Below are positions 21,803-31,679 of a stretch of 64,000 nt of DNA, piece after piece. Each line of letters starts with the position of its first letter. Positions within the stretch are counted from its first letter, which is position 1. Made by a program: the position numbers and the translations under genes. The notes under the pieces are model-generated. The model was given only the letters and a program-made list of their open reading frames with translations, searched no databases and was not told where the DNA came from. The stretch spans positions 2,597,700 to 2,661,699 of the forward strand of contig WNKI01000002.1 in the NCBI GenBank assembly GCA_015350385.1, written 5' to 3'. The stretch comes from Aculops lycopersici. Its lineage: Eukaryota; Arthropoda; Arachnida; Trombidiformes; Eriophyidae.

Positions 21803-22418
21803 TTGACGGATCCATGGCGCCAAGATCTCTGCACTTTGGTTATTGAGTACAAGTTAACTAGATGCACAAAATTTAGCAGGCAAAATATACTGCAGTTTGC
21901 CGCAGGGGCGATAGTAGAAGCAGCGGCGGCAGTAGCACTAGTATTCTCTAACGCAGCGCCAATGGTAATAAAACCACCAAATCTGTGTCAAATCTTGGAT
22001 CCTTTCGACGTTGCGCCACAAAACTACAGGGAAAAACAGAAGAGGTTGCAACAGTGCGTCACTATGGAGGAATATTTTGCTAGTGAAGGTTCATTGAAAT
22101 TTACATTGGATGGCGGTATATTCGATATATTAGAGGATAGAATAATAGTAATTAAATTTAGCAGCTAAGGCATTCAAAGATTACTCACCCTCAAGGTTGA
22201 AACGCTTAATAATCACAAACAGCTGTTCGCTTGGATGTACACGACGACGGTGGGCTCTGCATATCAAATCGGTTGTCGAGATAAGAGGTAGACGGGTTGT
22301 TTTAGTTGGCGGATTTGTATTTGAGAACCAAAGACAAACTATTATCCAAGACATATCATTGCATGCAGGTAAACAGGCGCCACATTTAGAAGTTGATGTA
22401 GTATTATCATTGCTTTGA
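21803..22418 (+). pseudogene. Unidentified coding-like remnants
   Basis: Two frames lacking a good ATG read like protein. Positions 21962-22168 give a segment containing LDPFDVAPQNYREKQKRLQQ and ending DRIIVIKFSS-stop. The same frame stays open after that stop (LLTLKVETLNNHKQLFAWMY), and an adjacent frame gives VVEIRGRRVVLVGGFVFENQ up to a stop at 22418. This could be one gene broken by a stop and a frameshift, or exons of an unrecognised gene. A CTAAC-x-CAG acceptor-like site lies at about 21946-21955. I recognise no family. Confidence 0.25.
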
Positions 22419-22482
22419 CAAACAGCTCAAGAGCATCTACCGTAGACATATTGTGACATTGACTGTATATTTTATTTTCACC

Positions 22483-23031
22483 ATGGTTAAGTTGTACTTT
22501 ATTGGTGTTTTCAAAAAGGAAGGCGACGATGCAACCCTAATACAGTCAGCCTCTGATCTATCCACCTTTGGATTCTTTCAGCGGACTAGTGCCGAAGATT
22601 TTCTAAAATTTACAAGCAAAATGGTTGTGGCCAGAACGGAGGTATCAACTCGAACATCAATTCAGGAGAAAACGTATATTTGTCATGCTTTTGTTCGAGG
22701 CGACAACACTGCCTGTGTTGTTGTATCGGACGAAGATTACCCCGCCAAGGCAGCACATTCAATAACCATCAAGATCCTTGAAGAATTCCCTCAATGTCGA
22801 TTGGACATCTACCTCCGACAATTCCAAGATCCAAAAGAGGCCGACTCATTAATGCGATTGCAGGCTGAACTGGACGAAACCAAGATCATATTACACTCAA
22901 CCATTGCCAATTTGTTGAAGAGAGGTGAAAAACTCGACGATCTAGTCGCAAAGTCTGAGGATCTCAGCTCTCAGAGTAAGATATTTTATAAAACAGCCAG
23001 AAAGACAACTAGGTGTTGCGACATATTTTAG
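22483..23031 (+). CDS. YKT6: YKT6 R-SNARE (prenylated v-SNARE)
   Basis: A 182-residue intronless protein. The N-terminal longin domain begins MVKLYFIGVFKK and includes FGFFQRTSAEDFLKFTS and KTYICHAFVRGDN. The SNARE motif follows in the C-terminal third: LQAELDETKIILHSTIANLL and KRGEKLDDLVAKSEDLSSQS, with the central arginine of an R-SNARE. It ends KTARKTTRCCDIF, so the last four residues form a CAAX-type prenylation box (CDIF) preceded by a second cysteine for palmitoylation. YKT6 mediates fusion in ER-Golgi, endosomal and autophagic traffic. The frame extends upstream to 22453 without an ATG; the ATG at 22483 has an A at -3 relative context (CACCATGG) and gives the family's normal start. Confidence 0.96.
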   Translation: MVKLYFIGVFKKEGDDATLIQSASDLSTFGFFQRTSAEDFLKFTSKMVVARTEVSTRTSIQEKTYICHAFVRGDNTACVVVSDEDYPAKAAHSITIKILEEFPQCRLDIYLRQFQDPKEADSLMRLQAELDETKIILHSTIANLLKRGEKLDDLVAKSEDLSSQSKIFYKTARKTTRCCDIF

Positions 23032-23212
23032 TAGTAGATTAAACCTACCTACCTATTAGGATAAGATAATAATAATTTCAAAAATATTGACGTATAGTTT
23101 GTTTGTTAGGTGATGAAAGTTTTTAATTGATATCATCTAATTTTTACATTGATTTTCTTGTGTTTATCTATCCAAACTGGATCTCACGCGGGATAATGAT
23201 AGAATCTTAAGT

Positions 23213-24391
23213 TTAGATAGGCTTATAGTCAAGCTTTGTCTCCAACTTCTTGTTCTCTGCGATCTTTCTAACTGCTTTCATGAAATCCTCTTGGATTACA
23301 TACTCCCTATCGGCACGTATGGCAAAGAGACCAGCTTCAGTGCAAATATTCCTCAAGTCGGCACCGTTAAAACCGTCACTTAGCTTGACAACTGCCTCCC
23401 AATCAAAGTCACCGTGTTTACTGATTGGACCAGCATGGATCTTGAGCACCTCTAACCTACCCTGCTCGTTGGGCAATGGAATTTCAATCTTACGATCTAG
23501 ACGACCTGGACGCAACAAGGCCGGATCCAGTGTATCGGGTCTATTCGTTGCCATAATCATCTTGACCTGTCCAAGCGAATCAAAACCGTCCATCTGATTA
23601 AGTAACTCCATAAGGGTACGCTGGATCTCTCGATCGGCACTCGTACCCTCGGAGAATCTACGACCACCAATAGCATCAATTTCGTCCATAAATATAACAC
23701 ACGGTTGATGGTCACGGGCATAGTTGAACATTTCCCTAATAAGCCGGGCGCTCTCACCAATGTACTTGTCAACAATTGCCGACGAGACAACCTTGAGGAA
23801 ATTGGCGTCTAGTTGGGAGGCAACAGCTCGAGCTAATAGTGTTTTACCAGTACCAGGTGGACCATAGAGTAGACAACCTTTGGGCGGAGTAATACCAACA
23901 CGTTTGAATAATTCTGGATTCATGAGAGGGAGTTCAATAACCTCACGGAGCTCGCGAATTTGCTCGGCCAAACCACCGATTGAACTGTAATTAACATCAC
24001 CTGGATCCTCGTGGGACATGTTGTAAACTAGGGGATCCACTTCACGGGGTAAATGTCGCATAATTGTTAAAGTTGTCATATCGAGAGCAACTCTAGTTGA
24101 TGGCTTCAAGCGTTTCTTATCCAGCTGCCTCCGGCAACCAACCACATAACGTGGCCCATTTGTTGCTTTGACAATGAACTTATCCTCAGTCAATTGCTTC
24201 AACACCTCGCCAACAATCTGACCAACCGACTGCAATGCCTTGAGGTCGTTTTCGCTTTTGTCATATTGCTTGGCGAGCTCCTTTAGTTGCTCCCTAACCT
24301 CCTTGAGTCTTTGTTCAACATCCCGATGCTCGTTGAGTTTCTTCCTCAAATCCTCGAGCGGTCCTTGTTTATGAACGTCTATTGAGTCCAT
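23213..24391 (-). CDS. PSMC6: 26S proteasome regulatory ATPase Rpt4 (PSMC6)
   Basis: A 392-residue intronless AAA ATPase of the proteasome 19S base, which unfolds substrates and opens the 20S gate. The N-terminal coiled coil (about residues 12-60) is followed by the OB domain (FIVKATNGPRYVVGCRRQLD) and the AAA domain: Walker A GPPGTGKT near residue 178, Walker B FMDEIDAIGGRR near 233, sensor ATNRPDTLDPALLRPGRLDR, and C-terminal helical lid. Its wording (MRHLPREVDPLVYNM, SSIGGLAEQIRELREVIELP) marks Rpt4 among the six paralogues. Length equals the usual family length. It converges on YKT6 with 181 bp between the stop codons. Confidence 0.97.
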   Translation of the reverse strand: MDSIDVHKQGPLEDLRKKLNEHRDVEQRLKEVREQLKELAKQYDKSENDLKALQSVGQIVGEVLKQLTEDKFIVKATNGPRYVVGCRRQLDKKRLKPSTRVALDMTTLTIMRHLPREVDPLVYNMSHEDPGDVNYSSIGGLAEQIRELREVIELPLMNPELFKRVGITPPKGCLLYGPPGTGKTLLARAVASQLDANFLKVVSSAIVDKYIGESARLIREMFNYARDHQPCVIFMDEIDAIGGRRFSEGTSADREIQRTLMELLNQMDGFDSLGQVKMIMATNRPDTLDPALLRPGRLDRKIEIPLPNEQGRLEVLKIHAGPISKHGDFDWEAVVKLSDGFNGADLRNICTEAGLFAIRADREYVIQEDFMKAVRKIAENKKLETKLDYKPI

Positions 24392-26578
24392 GTTGCCTTC
24401 AGGTAGATTCTAAGGGTGTGTATGAATTGATTGGAACTATTATAGAAACAATTTATGGGTGTTGTCACAAATAATGAATGTCGAATGTTAATATGGATTT
24501 CGTAACATTTGTTAGGTTCGAGATGCAGACGAAATGGACATTTACGAGATGAGCGTCGCCGCTTGCATTTTCTGCCTCATTTTACATTCTGCAGACTGCA
24601 GTCGAGCGGGCTGCACACAGAGACTGGATCTCTTGCTCTGTTGTTCCAAATCTGCTTGGTCATTTTTGTATCGTTCATTATGAAACACAACACAGCGCTT
24701 GCCATAGAAGTTATGTGCATTTCTCGTCCACATGCCCTCTAATGAAGATTCAAATTTTGTGTAGGATTTTCACAGTAGTTTATGCATGTATTTCCATTGC
24801 TCATCGACGCGCAAGAACTCGGCACGCCCATTAGTAGCCTGAGGAGGCGTTATAATCAAGCCAATCAATTTGGGAACCTCTCAGAAGTTACGCTTTCAAC
24901 GACAGTGATAATGACGATAACGACGGCGACGACAACTACCACTGTGTGTGTTTCGCGATAGACAAAATACTTGGTCCATTGTCTACTATAGAGTGTAAAG
25001 GAAGTAATGAGAAGAGACAGAATCTTGCCTCATCCGATTGCCGCTACTAGTTGGTATCGAGCTTGCGGTTAGAGGAGGATAGCCAGGGGTATCAATATCT
25101 TCGCGGTTGCGTAATGGCAGTGGCACAGTTTACTAGTTAGGAGCTCGGATACAAGCAAGTGAGAGGAAAAACAGCAGCAAGAGTGAGAGCAACTCAAATG
25201 GCAGCGGCGATGGCGGCTGGCAAGACTCGGGAGGCCAGCCGATCGGAACCGCGGCTAGTGGGAGGAGAGAAGAGGAAGCGTAGCATCGCGTTACATAACA
25301 GCACCCAATGTAATTGAGTATCTCCGTTTGTCACTAGACCCTGTGGCCAACGCGACCACCTTAACCAGTTCAGCAACGATAACTTCAAAAAATGACTACG
25401 AGTATTTCGGGGGTGTTTGCAAACAATTCAACACTAAGACTCCCGGCTTGTATCTTTTTGGTTGGTTTTATTCGTTTCGTTTTATATGAGCAGCTCTCCC
25501 AGTTCGCCTTAGAAGTCGATTGATCTGTTGACTGGCCGATCCGGCGACGGGGCGACAAGATATTGGCCGCGACAACCTAGCTCGGTTATAATGGTGGTGC
25601 CGCCACTATCACGTTTTCTCTTGATGCTAGCTTTCCTTCCAACTCCGGCTCGCTATTTGTGCCTATGTGCGGCTCTCAGATAGACTTGGGAAAAGCTTGC
25701 GAGATATGAGAGCTCCAGTCCTTTGTGGCCCATGAAAAGGTAATGTGAGGCACTAGCGCCACCGCCGCGCCTGTCGCTCTCGCAATGGGGAAAACTGCAG
25801 CTAAGGGTCTGCCGGCAGGGCGGCCCACCTAGAGGCGGCGGCGGCGGTGGCGGCAAGATGGGAGCTGTACCGTGCGCCGGCGCGTAGTGTGCATTGCGAA
25901 AGCTGCAGTGAGTCGCTATATACACCCAGTCGGGATCGTGCTGCGCTCATGTGGCGCTAGGTGCGCGTCTCCTCTTACTAGCTCCCTCAGGGACTGCTGC
26001 AACTGCCGCCGCCATTTGCCACATGTGAGGCACCCCGAAATTTATTTTTATTTTCCTGTAACGTTCACTCGGTTGCCTGACTGTTTGTTTGTCTGGCTCA
26101 CTGGCCGCTCGACGAAAGTATTAGTCTAATTTTGGGCCCAAAAGTCTCTCGGAAAGACTCCCGGAGTTTGAGTTGAAGTTGGAGCGAGAGTCAAAGAGGG
26201 AATCAGTGAGAGCACATGTGAAAAGGAGTTTGTCGTGGAGAGAGATGGAGAAATAGAGAGACGGGACTTTACTGTGTAGAGGTAATAGCATAACATAGAT
26301 GCGGCAACTTTAATATATATATAAGATCACTAACTAGAAGAGACAATCATCAAGCGAAAAAAATATACTTATGCATGAATCATGGATACACAAATATAAA
26401 GATATAATGCACTTAATTATATATGTCCAATGGATCTAAAAGAAAATTGAAATCAACCTGAAGTAATAGAGAAACAAATTAAGACAGAACAAAACTTTCA
26501 ACTCAACAGCAAAATTAAACTAAGGCAACAAGAAGAGGAAAAAGAAGGGGAAGGGGAATACATTTACAAACAAACAAA
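24392..26578. promoter_or_regulatory. Intergenic region: PSMC6 promoter and SLC7A9-like upstream region
   Basis: No gene is seen in 2.2 kb between two divergent genes. The left end should hold the PSMC6 promoter. The right 500 bp before 26579 is A/T- and A-rich, like a 5' UTR, with AAAGAAG-type purine tracts directly ahead of the ATG. A CGG/GCC-rich patch lies at 25740-25870. Open frames here follow composition only. Confidence 0.45.
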
Positions 26579-29500
26579 ATGTCGCGCGCCGATAACCAAG
26601 GGAGCAAGCTAACGCGGCGCGACACCTTGTCCGCCTCTAGCGCCTATCTCGCAGCTAATGGCAACGAAAGCGACAGCAACTCCACCTTTCCCGGCGCCTC
26701 GTGCGAAAATTTATCAGGCCAACGCCAGGACCAACACTTATTGGGCAGCAACAATCATTTATTGCGCCAGGTTGTTGGGCCGGTGGAGATGGATGCCGTT
26801 AGCCAGGTGGCCGGATGTGGTGTCAGCCAGATGGGACCCGTTAGTGTGCCAGCCATTCCCATAGGATTAAAGAGGCGAGTTGGATTGTTCAGTGGAATTG
26901 CCCTAATTGTTGGCACCATGATTGGCTCAGGTATATTCCTCTCGCCGCGCGGCGTTTTAGAGAGGAGCGGATCCGTTGGCCTTAGTCTAGTTGTTTGGTG
27001 CCTATCGGGTTTACTCTCACTATTAGGCGCTTTGTGTTACGCTGAATTAGGAACACTAATTAGCAAATCAGGAGCCGAGTACTCCTACATCCTCGAAGCC
27101 TTTGGCGGTCTGCTAGCCTTTCTCTTCTCCTGGATATCTGTGTTTATTTTGAAACCGGCCATGTTATCGATCATCTGTCTAACACTAAGCGAATACATTG
27201 TAAGTCCACTCTTTCCCGACTGCCCCCAGTCCACGTGGCTCATCAAGTTGTTCACAATATTTTCCATAGGTAGGTTATTGTTATTGGCATCTCGTTATAC
27301 TTTACTTTACGTTTTTTCCACATAGAGACACAGAGAGAGCTGAGCCACTTTTTGGCTTCTCAGACTTGAAGCCACTTGGGAAACGAAGCACGTAACACTT
27401 ACAAATTCCCTCTAGGCGGCGCCAAACTGCAAAGGGGGCAACCACTTGCTCGCTGACTTGCTATCTCTCACTCTCTAGTTTGCCACCCAAGTTGGGTCAA
27501 TAAGAAGCGACAGCTGCTAACCTTGAAGTTCCCTCAACTTCCTGCGCAACCCAACCGCTACCATGGACTTCCGCTTTGCACTTGATTGCAACCAACCAAC
27601 CAACCAATAACAACTACGGTCGTCGCCGCTCAGTTACAATCACCTACCTCAATTGCTATAGCGTCAATCTGGCCACTGGAACGCAGAATTTGTTCACGGG
27701 CGCCAAGTTGATCGCCATCTTCATAGTGATTGTCGGTGGCTTAGTGCGCATTGCCCAGGGCGAAACCAAGTACATTTCCGGTGGCTTCGAGGGCTCCAAA
27801 ACCTCCTTTTCCGACATAGCGACGGCCTTTTATAGTGAGTATTATTATCGCTATTGACGGAGAGACGTTGACTTTATATACTCCAGATGAATGGCAGCTT
27901 ACTCCGAGTCGCCAGTCAGTGATTTCTAAACTGGCTCATCTGGCTAGACTAAAGTGATTAGAGCGGCTAGGTAAAAGCAGCGCTCAGGTTAGAGTCGATA
28001 AAATTGAAAGGCAAGTGCAGAAGCAAATAAGCTAACCGTCTTACTATTACTATTACCACTACCATTATTTGTATCATTTCCAACTCCAATTTCCAAACGC
28101 GTGCCTCTTCTGCCAACCATACAAACAACTAACCGATAGCCTCAATGTGGGCCTACGACGGATGGTGAGTAGTCACGCCACACAAAGTATAATACGCAAC
28201 GCGTGTCTTTCTGTCTGTCCATCTATCGCTTGAACATACACGAAACTCACTGCCAAGTTCCCAGATCATTAGATGCCAAGCATTAACGTTTGCAAACTTC
28301 GATCACCACTACCCCAAACACAACTACCAACTCGCGTCTTGGCCATCATTATCACTATCACTATCACTATTACCACTACCATCGTTCTTAAACTCGCAAC
28401 TTTCAACTCGGCCACCGATTTACACAGGAACAATTTAAACTACGTCACCGAGGAGCTTATAAACCCGTACAGGTAAGTCGTTGTCTTGCTAAACGTCGCA
28501 TTTGCCGAGCTAGCTTGCCGGCTTGGCGAGATGGGAGGTGAGAGGTAGGAGATGGGCAGGCTGCCGATTGAGCGCGTTGCAGCCGCTGCTCGCGTCTCGC
28601 GGGGTACTATGCCACGGCACGATTCGTGAGCAATATGTTTCATAAACAAGGAGATGCGAGTAAGCCGGCATCTCGAGCGGCCGAGGCAGCTGTCTTCATA
28701 TCTTACGACACGCCCACCTCTTTCAAACTGCAAGCTAGCCAGCCGGCCGGCAAGCTGAGCGAGTTATTGCGAGAATTTTCCTGCTTTAATCTCGTTTGCT
28801 TGTGAAACGTTGTGTGTCGTCGTTGGCGGCGGCGTGGCTCCAGTTTCAACGATTGCATCTGGCCCAATGATACAACACTTGCGCCGACAAGTTCAGTTTG
28901 CTTAGCACGCGAGCTTCCGTAGGCCACATAAATACTTGCCTCCTTGACCTCCGCCAACGCGCAGTCTCGCCAGCTCGCTAGCTAGATGGCTATCCATCTA
29001 GCTAGCCAATGAAACTGCCTTCCCAAGACTTGGAGGCTAAGAACAAACTCAATTTCACGTGAAAAACTTATATTCTTGCCGAGGGAAAGTTCAGCTGGGA
29101 TTAACCTGTTCGCTTCCGGTTGCCACTATAAACACTTCCCATATTTGTGTGCAAATTTCTCAGCCAACTTCTCAGCTCTCAACTCTCGGCTCAAACTCTA
29201 ACGTCTCACCATCTCAACAATCGTTCCATATAAATACAAACAACTCAATCTAAATGACGAACCAACCAACCAACCAATGACCAAACAGAAATCTCCCGTT
29301 GGCTATCATCTACGGCATTCCCATTGTAACTCTGTGTTACGTCTTGGTCAACATCTCCTATCTCACAGTTATGTCGCCAATTGAGATTCTAACCTCGGAC
29401 GCCGTGGCCGTCACCTGGGGCAATCACGTGCTCGGCTTTGCCTCATTCATTATACCCATTAGCGTGGTGGTCTCATCGTTTGGCGCTGGAAATGGATCAT

Positions 29501-30009
29501 GTTTTACAAGTGGCCGGTTGAGCTTCGCCGCTGCGCGTGAAAACCACCTGCCCGACGTCCTGGCCTTCATTCACATCTCCAAGTACACGCCTTCGCCGGC
29601 ATTAATCTTCAATGCCATACTCTCAATTGCCTACGTGATTCCCGGCAACGTCAACAGTTTGATTGATTTTTTTAGCTTCACCGCCTGGCTCTTCTATGGG
29701 CTGACAATGTTGGCATTGATCAAGTTACGCTACATGGATCCATGGAAGGATCGCCATAGACCCTACCGAGTTCACCTATCTATACCAATTTTTGTATTCA
29801 TAGTTTCAATGTACTTTGTTGTGGCGCCCATCTTGGAGAATCCGCAAATTGAATACCTCTATGTGAGCCTTTACATTGCAAGCGGATTTTTGGCCTACCT
29901 GTTGTTTGTAAAACGCCGAGTTCGCATGAAGTCTCTGGACAAATTTACTCGCCTTTGCCAGATTCTTCTCGCAGTGGCCCCTTGCGACGAGGGTCCCTTC
30001 CTAGACTAA
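26579..30009 (+). CDS. SLC7A9-like (b0,+AT/LAT family) amino-acid exchanger light chain, five exons
   Basis: Exons inferred from GT-AG sites and frame: 26579-27269, 27634-27834, 28140-28164, 28428-28472 and 29289-30009, giving exactly 560 codons plus stop. The protein has a polar N terminus (about 95 residues), then the APC fold: GLFSGIALIVGTMIGSGIF (first helix with the substrate-binding G-S-G), GALCYAELGTLISKSGAEYS, TYLNCYSVNLATGTQNLFTG, WAYDGWNNLNYVTEELINPY (across two tiny exons), IPIVTLCYVLVNISYLTVM, SSFGAGNGSCFTSGRLSFAA and PGNVNSLIDFFSFTAWLFYG. The last blocks are closest to SLC7A9, which exchanges cystine and cationic for neutral amino acids together with an SLC3 heavy chain. Substrate preference is inferred. 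Exon 3 is only 25 nt and exon 4 only 45 nt. Confidence 0.9.
28977..29006. repeat. Perfect 13-bp hairpin in intron 4 of the SLC7A9-like gene
   Basis: Left arm 28977-28989 (GCTAGCTAGATGG), a four-base loop and a perfectly complementary right arm 28994-29006. It lies in the 816-bp intron 28473-29288, which is the longest in this gene. Confidence 0.85.
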
Positions 30010-30119
30010 CCAACCTATCAAATAACCAACCCATCAACTCAAATACTCACCCCCTCAACTAACTCCATCGAAATCATCGATCACACCACATAAACTAAAG
30101 CGAAAAACAACAAAAAGTC

Positions 30120-30128
30120 GAGCGAGCG

Positions 30129-30168
<40 letters not shown>
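30120..30168. repeat. (GA)n microsatellite
   Basis: GAGC units running into a pure GA dinucleotide tract, in the inferred 3' UTR or flank of the SLC7A9-like gene. Confidence 0.95.
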
Positions 30169-30169
<1 letters not shown>

Positions 30170-30489
30170 ACACAAACACTAGAAAGCACGTATACATCAC
30201 CATTCAATTCCATCCTCGAATCCCGAATCTCTAGCCACCAATACCTAAATTTGCCTAATGCACCACTCTTCTTTCGATCGCGCTAATTAGACTAATGGAA
30301 GTGCGAGCTACTTGTTGGCTGTCGAGCTGGAGTCAGCTAGCTAGCTTCACTTTCGTTCATATCACACAGCAACAACGAGGAGAAGAAAACAAGACTTCTA
30401 CTTTTAGCGGCAAAATTGGACTCTCAATATCCGTAGTTTCGATTAGTGCTCTTGTTAGTGACGGCTGCATGTTACCGCCAGCTGCGCCA

Positions 30490-30517
30490 CCCTCAACGTT
30501 ACGTCACACGTTGAGGG
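30490..30517. repeat. Hairpin with 10-bp arms
   Basis: CCCTCAACGT at 30490-30499 pairs perfectly with ACGTTGAGGG at 30508-30517 around an eight-base loop containing TACGTCAC, a CRE-like word. Confidence 0.8.
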
Positions 30518-31311
30518 GCGTAGCAGTGGTTTCAGTAGCAATGGCGGTGATAGTGATAGTGATAGTGATTGTGATAGCGTTAGTGTTTGGGGGCGACGGC
30601 GGTGATAACAGTAGTAGCAACAACGTCTCGCCAACTAACGGCATTTCCATTCACTCGAACAAACTTGCGGACCAAAACTGAGACGCATCCAAGTGGCTAG
30701 CCAATAAGCGGCGAGATCGTTGCAGTTTGGATCTCGATGCAAGCGATAAATTACGACACACTCATCCGGACGTTTGTTCGCCGCTTGATTAGCTTGCCAA
30801 AATTCGCCCGCTAGCTCGCCAATGTTTCCTGTCCGCCTCCTCACTAGCGGCCTCACTTAAGGCTCAATGGCTAGTGTTGGTGTAAATCACGACTGATACT
30901 ACTGCTTCCGCTATTTGAAGTAAGAATCGTTAAGCAGTGGTTGTCGTCACTAGTTGTACGTATTCGGTTCAGTAGCACCGAATCACTCGTCGCAGGAAAA
31001 GTAGACTCTGGTAATGGAATGCTGGTATCCGCACCATCGAGGTGATCATATAAACAGCCCAAACTAAAGGTAGTGGTGGCAACTGAGCCAACTAAATCTC
31101 ACAGTCATAGAGTCAATAGAAATATAATTGCCATTTAATGCGCTTGATTCAAATCGGCCGAGGGGCGTGCGCCAAGCGTAAGTTGGAGTCTGGCTCTTTG
31201 GCTCGCACGAGCCCGCCAACTAGCATCAGTGTCCATGAGTGTGATTGGCGGCCAGTGGTTTTGTTTGCCCTTCTAGGCAAGCGGGTCAGTTCCCCGCGTT
31301 CCAATATTCAT

Positions 31312-31342
31312 CCAGTTGGTGGCGCCTCTGGCCACCAACTGG
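31312..31342. repeat. Hairpin with 12-bp arms
   Basis: CCAGTTGGTGGC at 31312-31323 pairs perfectly with GCCACCAACTGG at 31331-31342 around a seven-base loop. Confidence 0.85.
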
Positions 31343-31639
31343 AGGCAAACGATTTGTCTGGTTGAGTTTGAGGATGAAAAAGTCGACTGGTTCATTTCGT
31401 ATTGCCGAAGTCGGACGTGAATCCAATATGATGATTATCAATCAGTGCAAAAGCAACAAATCTCAAATAGATAGAGCGGAGAGTAAACGGTGAAAGGGAA
31501 GCCTCCCATTAGCTAGCGATCTTGATGGTTCATGCCGGACTTCGGTCTAGTCAGCTGAATCGTCGCCCGAAGACATAGACGCAGAGACACGGTCAACCCA
31601 ACAAACGCAAACAAGCTTTAGTTGGGCGACCTAGCGAGC

Positions 31640-31679
31640 CACTGACAAGCTCGCTGGCTAGCCAGCGAGCTTGTCAGTG
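31640..31679. repeat. Perfect 40-bp palindrome
   Basis: The 20 bases CACTGACAAGCTCGCTGGCT are followed directly by their exact reverse complement, with no spacer, so the centre is GGCTAGCC. Flanking bases do not extend the symmetry perfectly. Confidence 0.92.
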
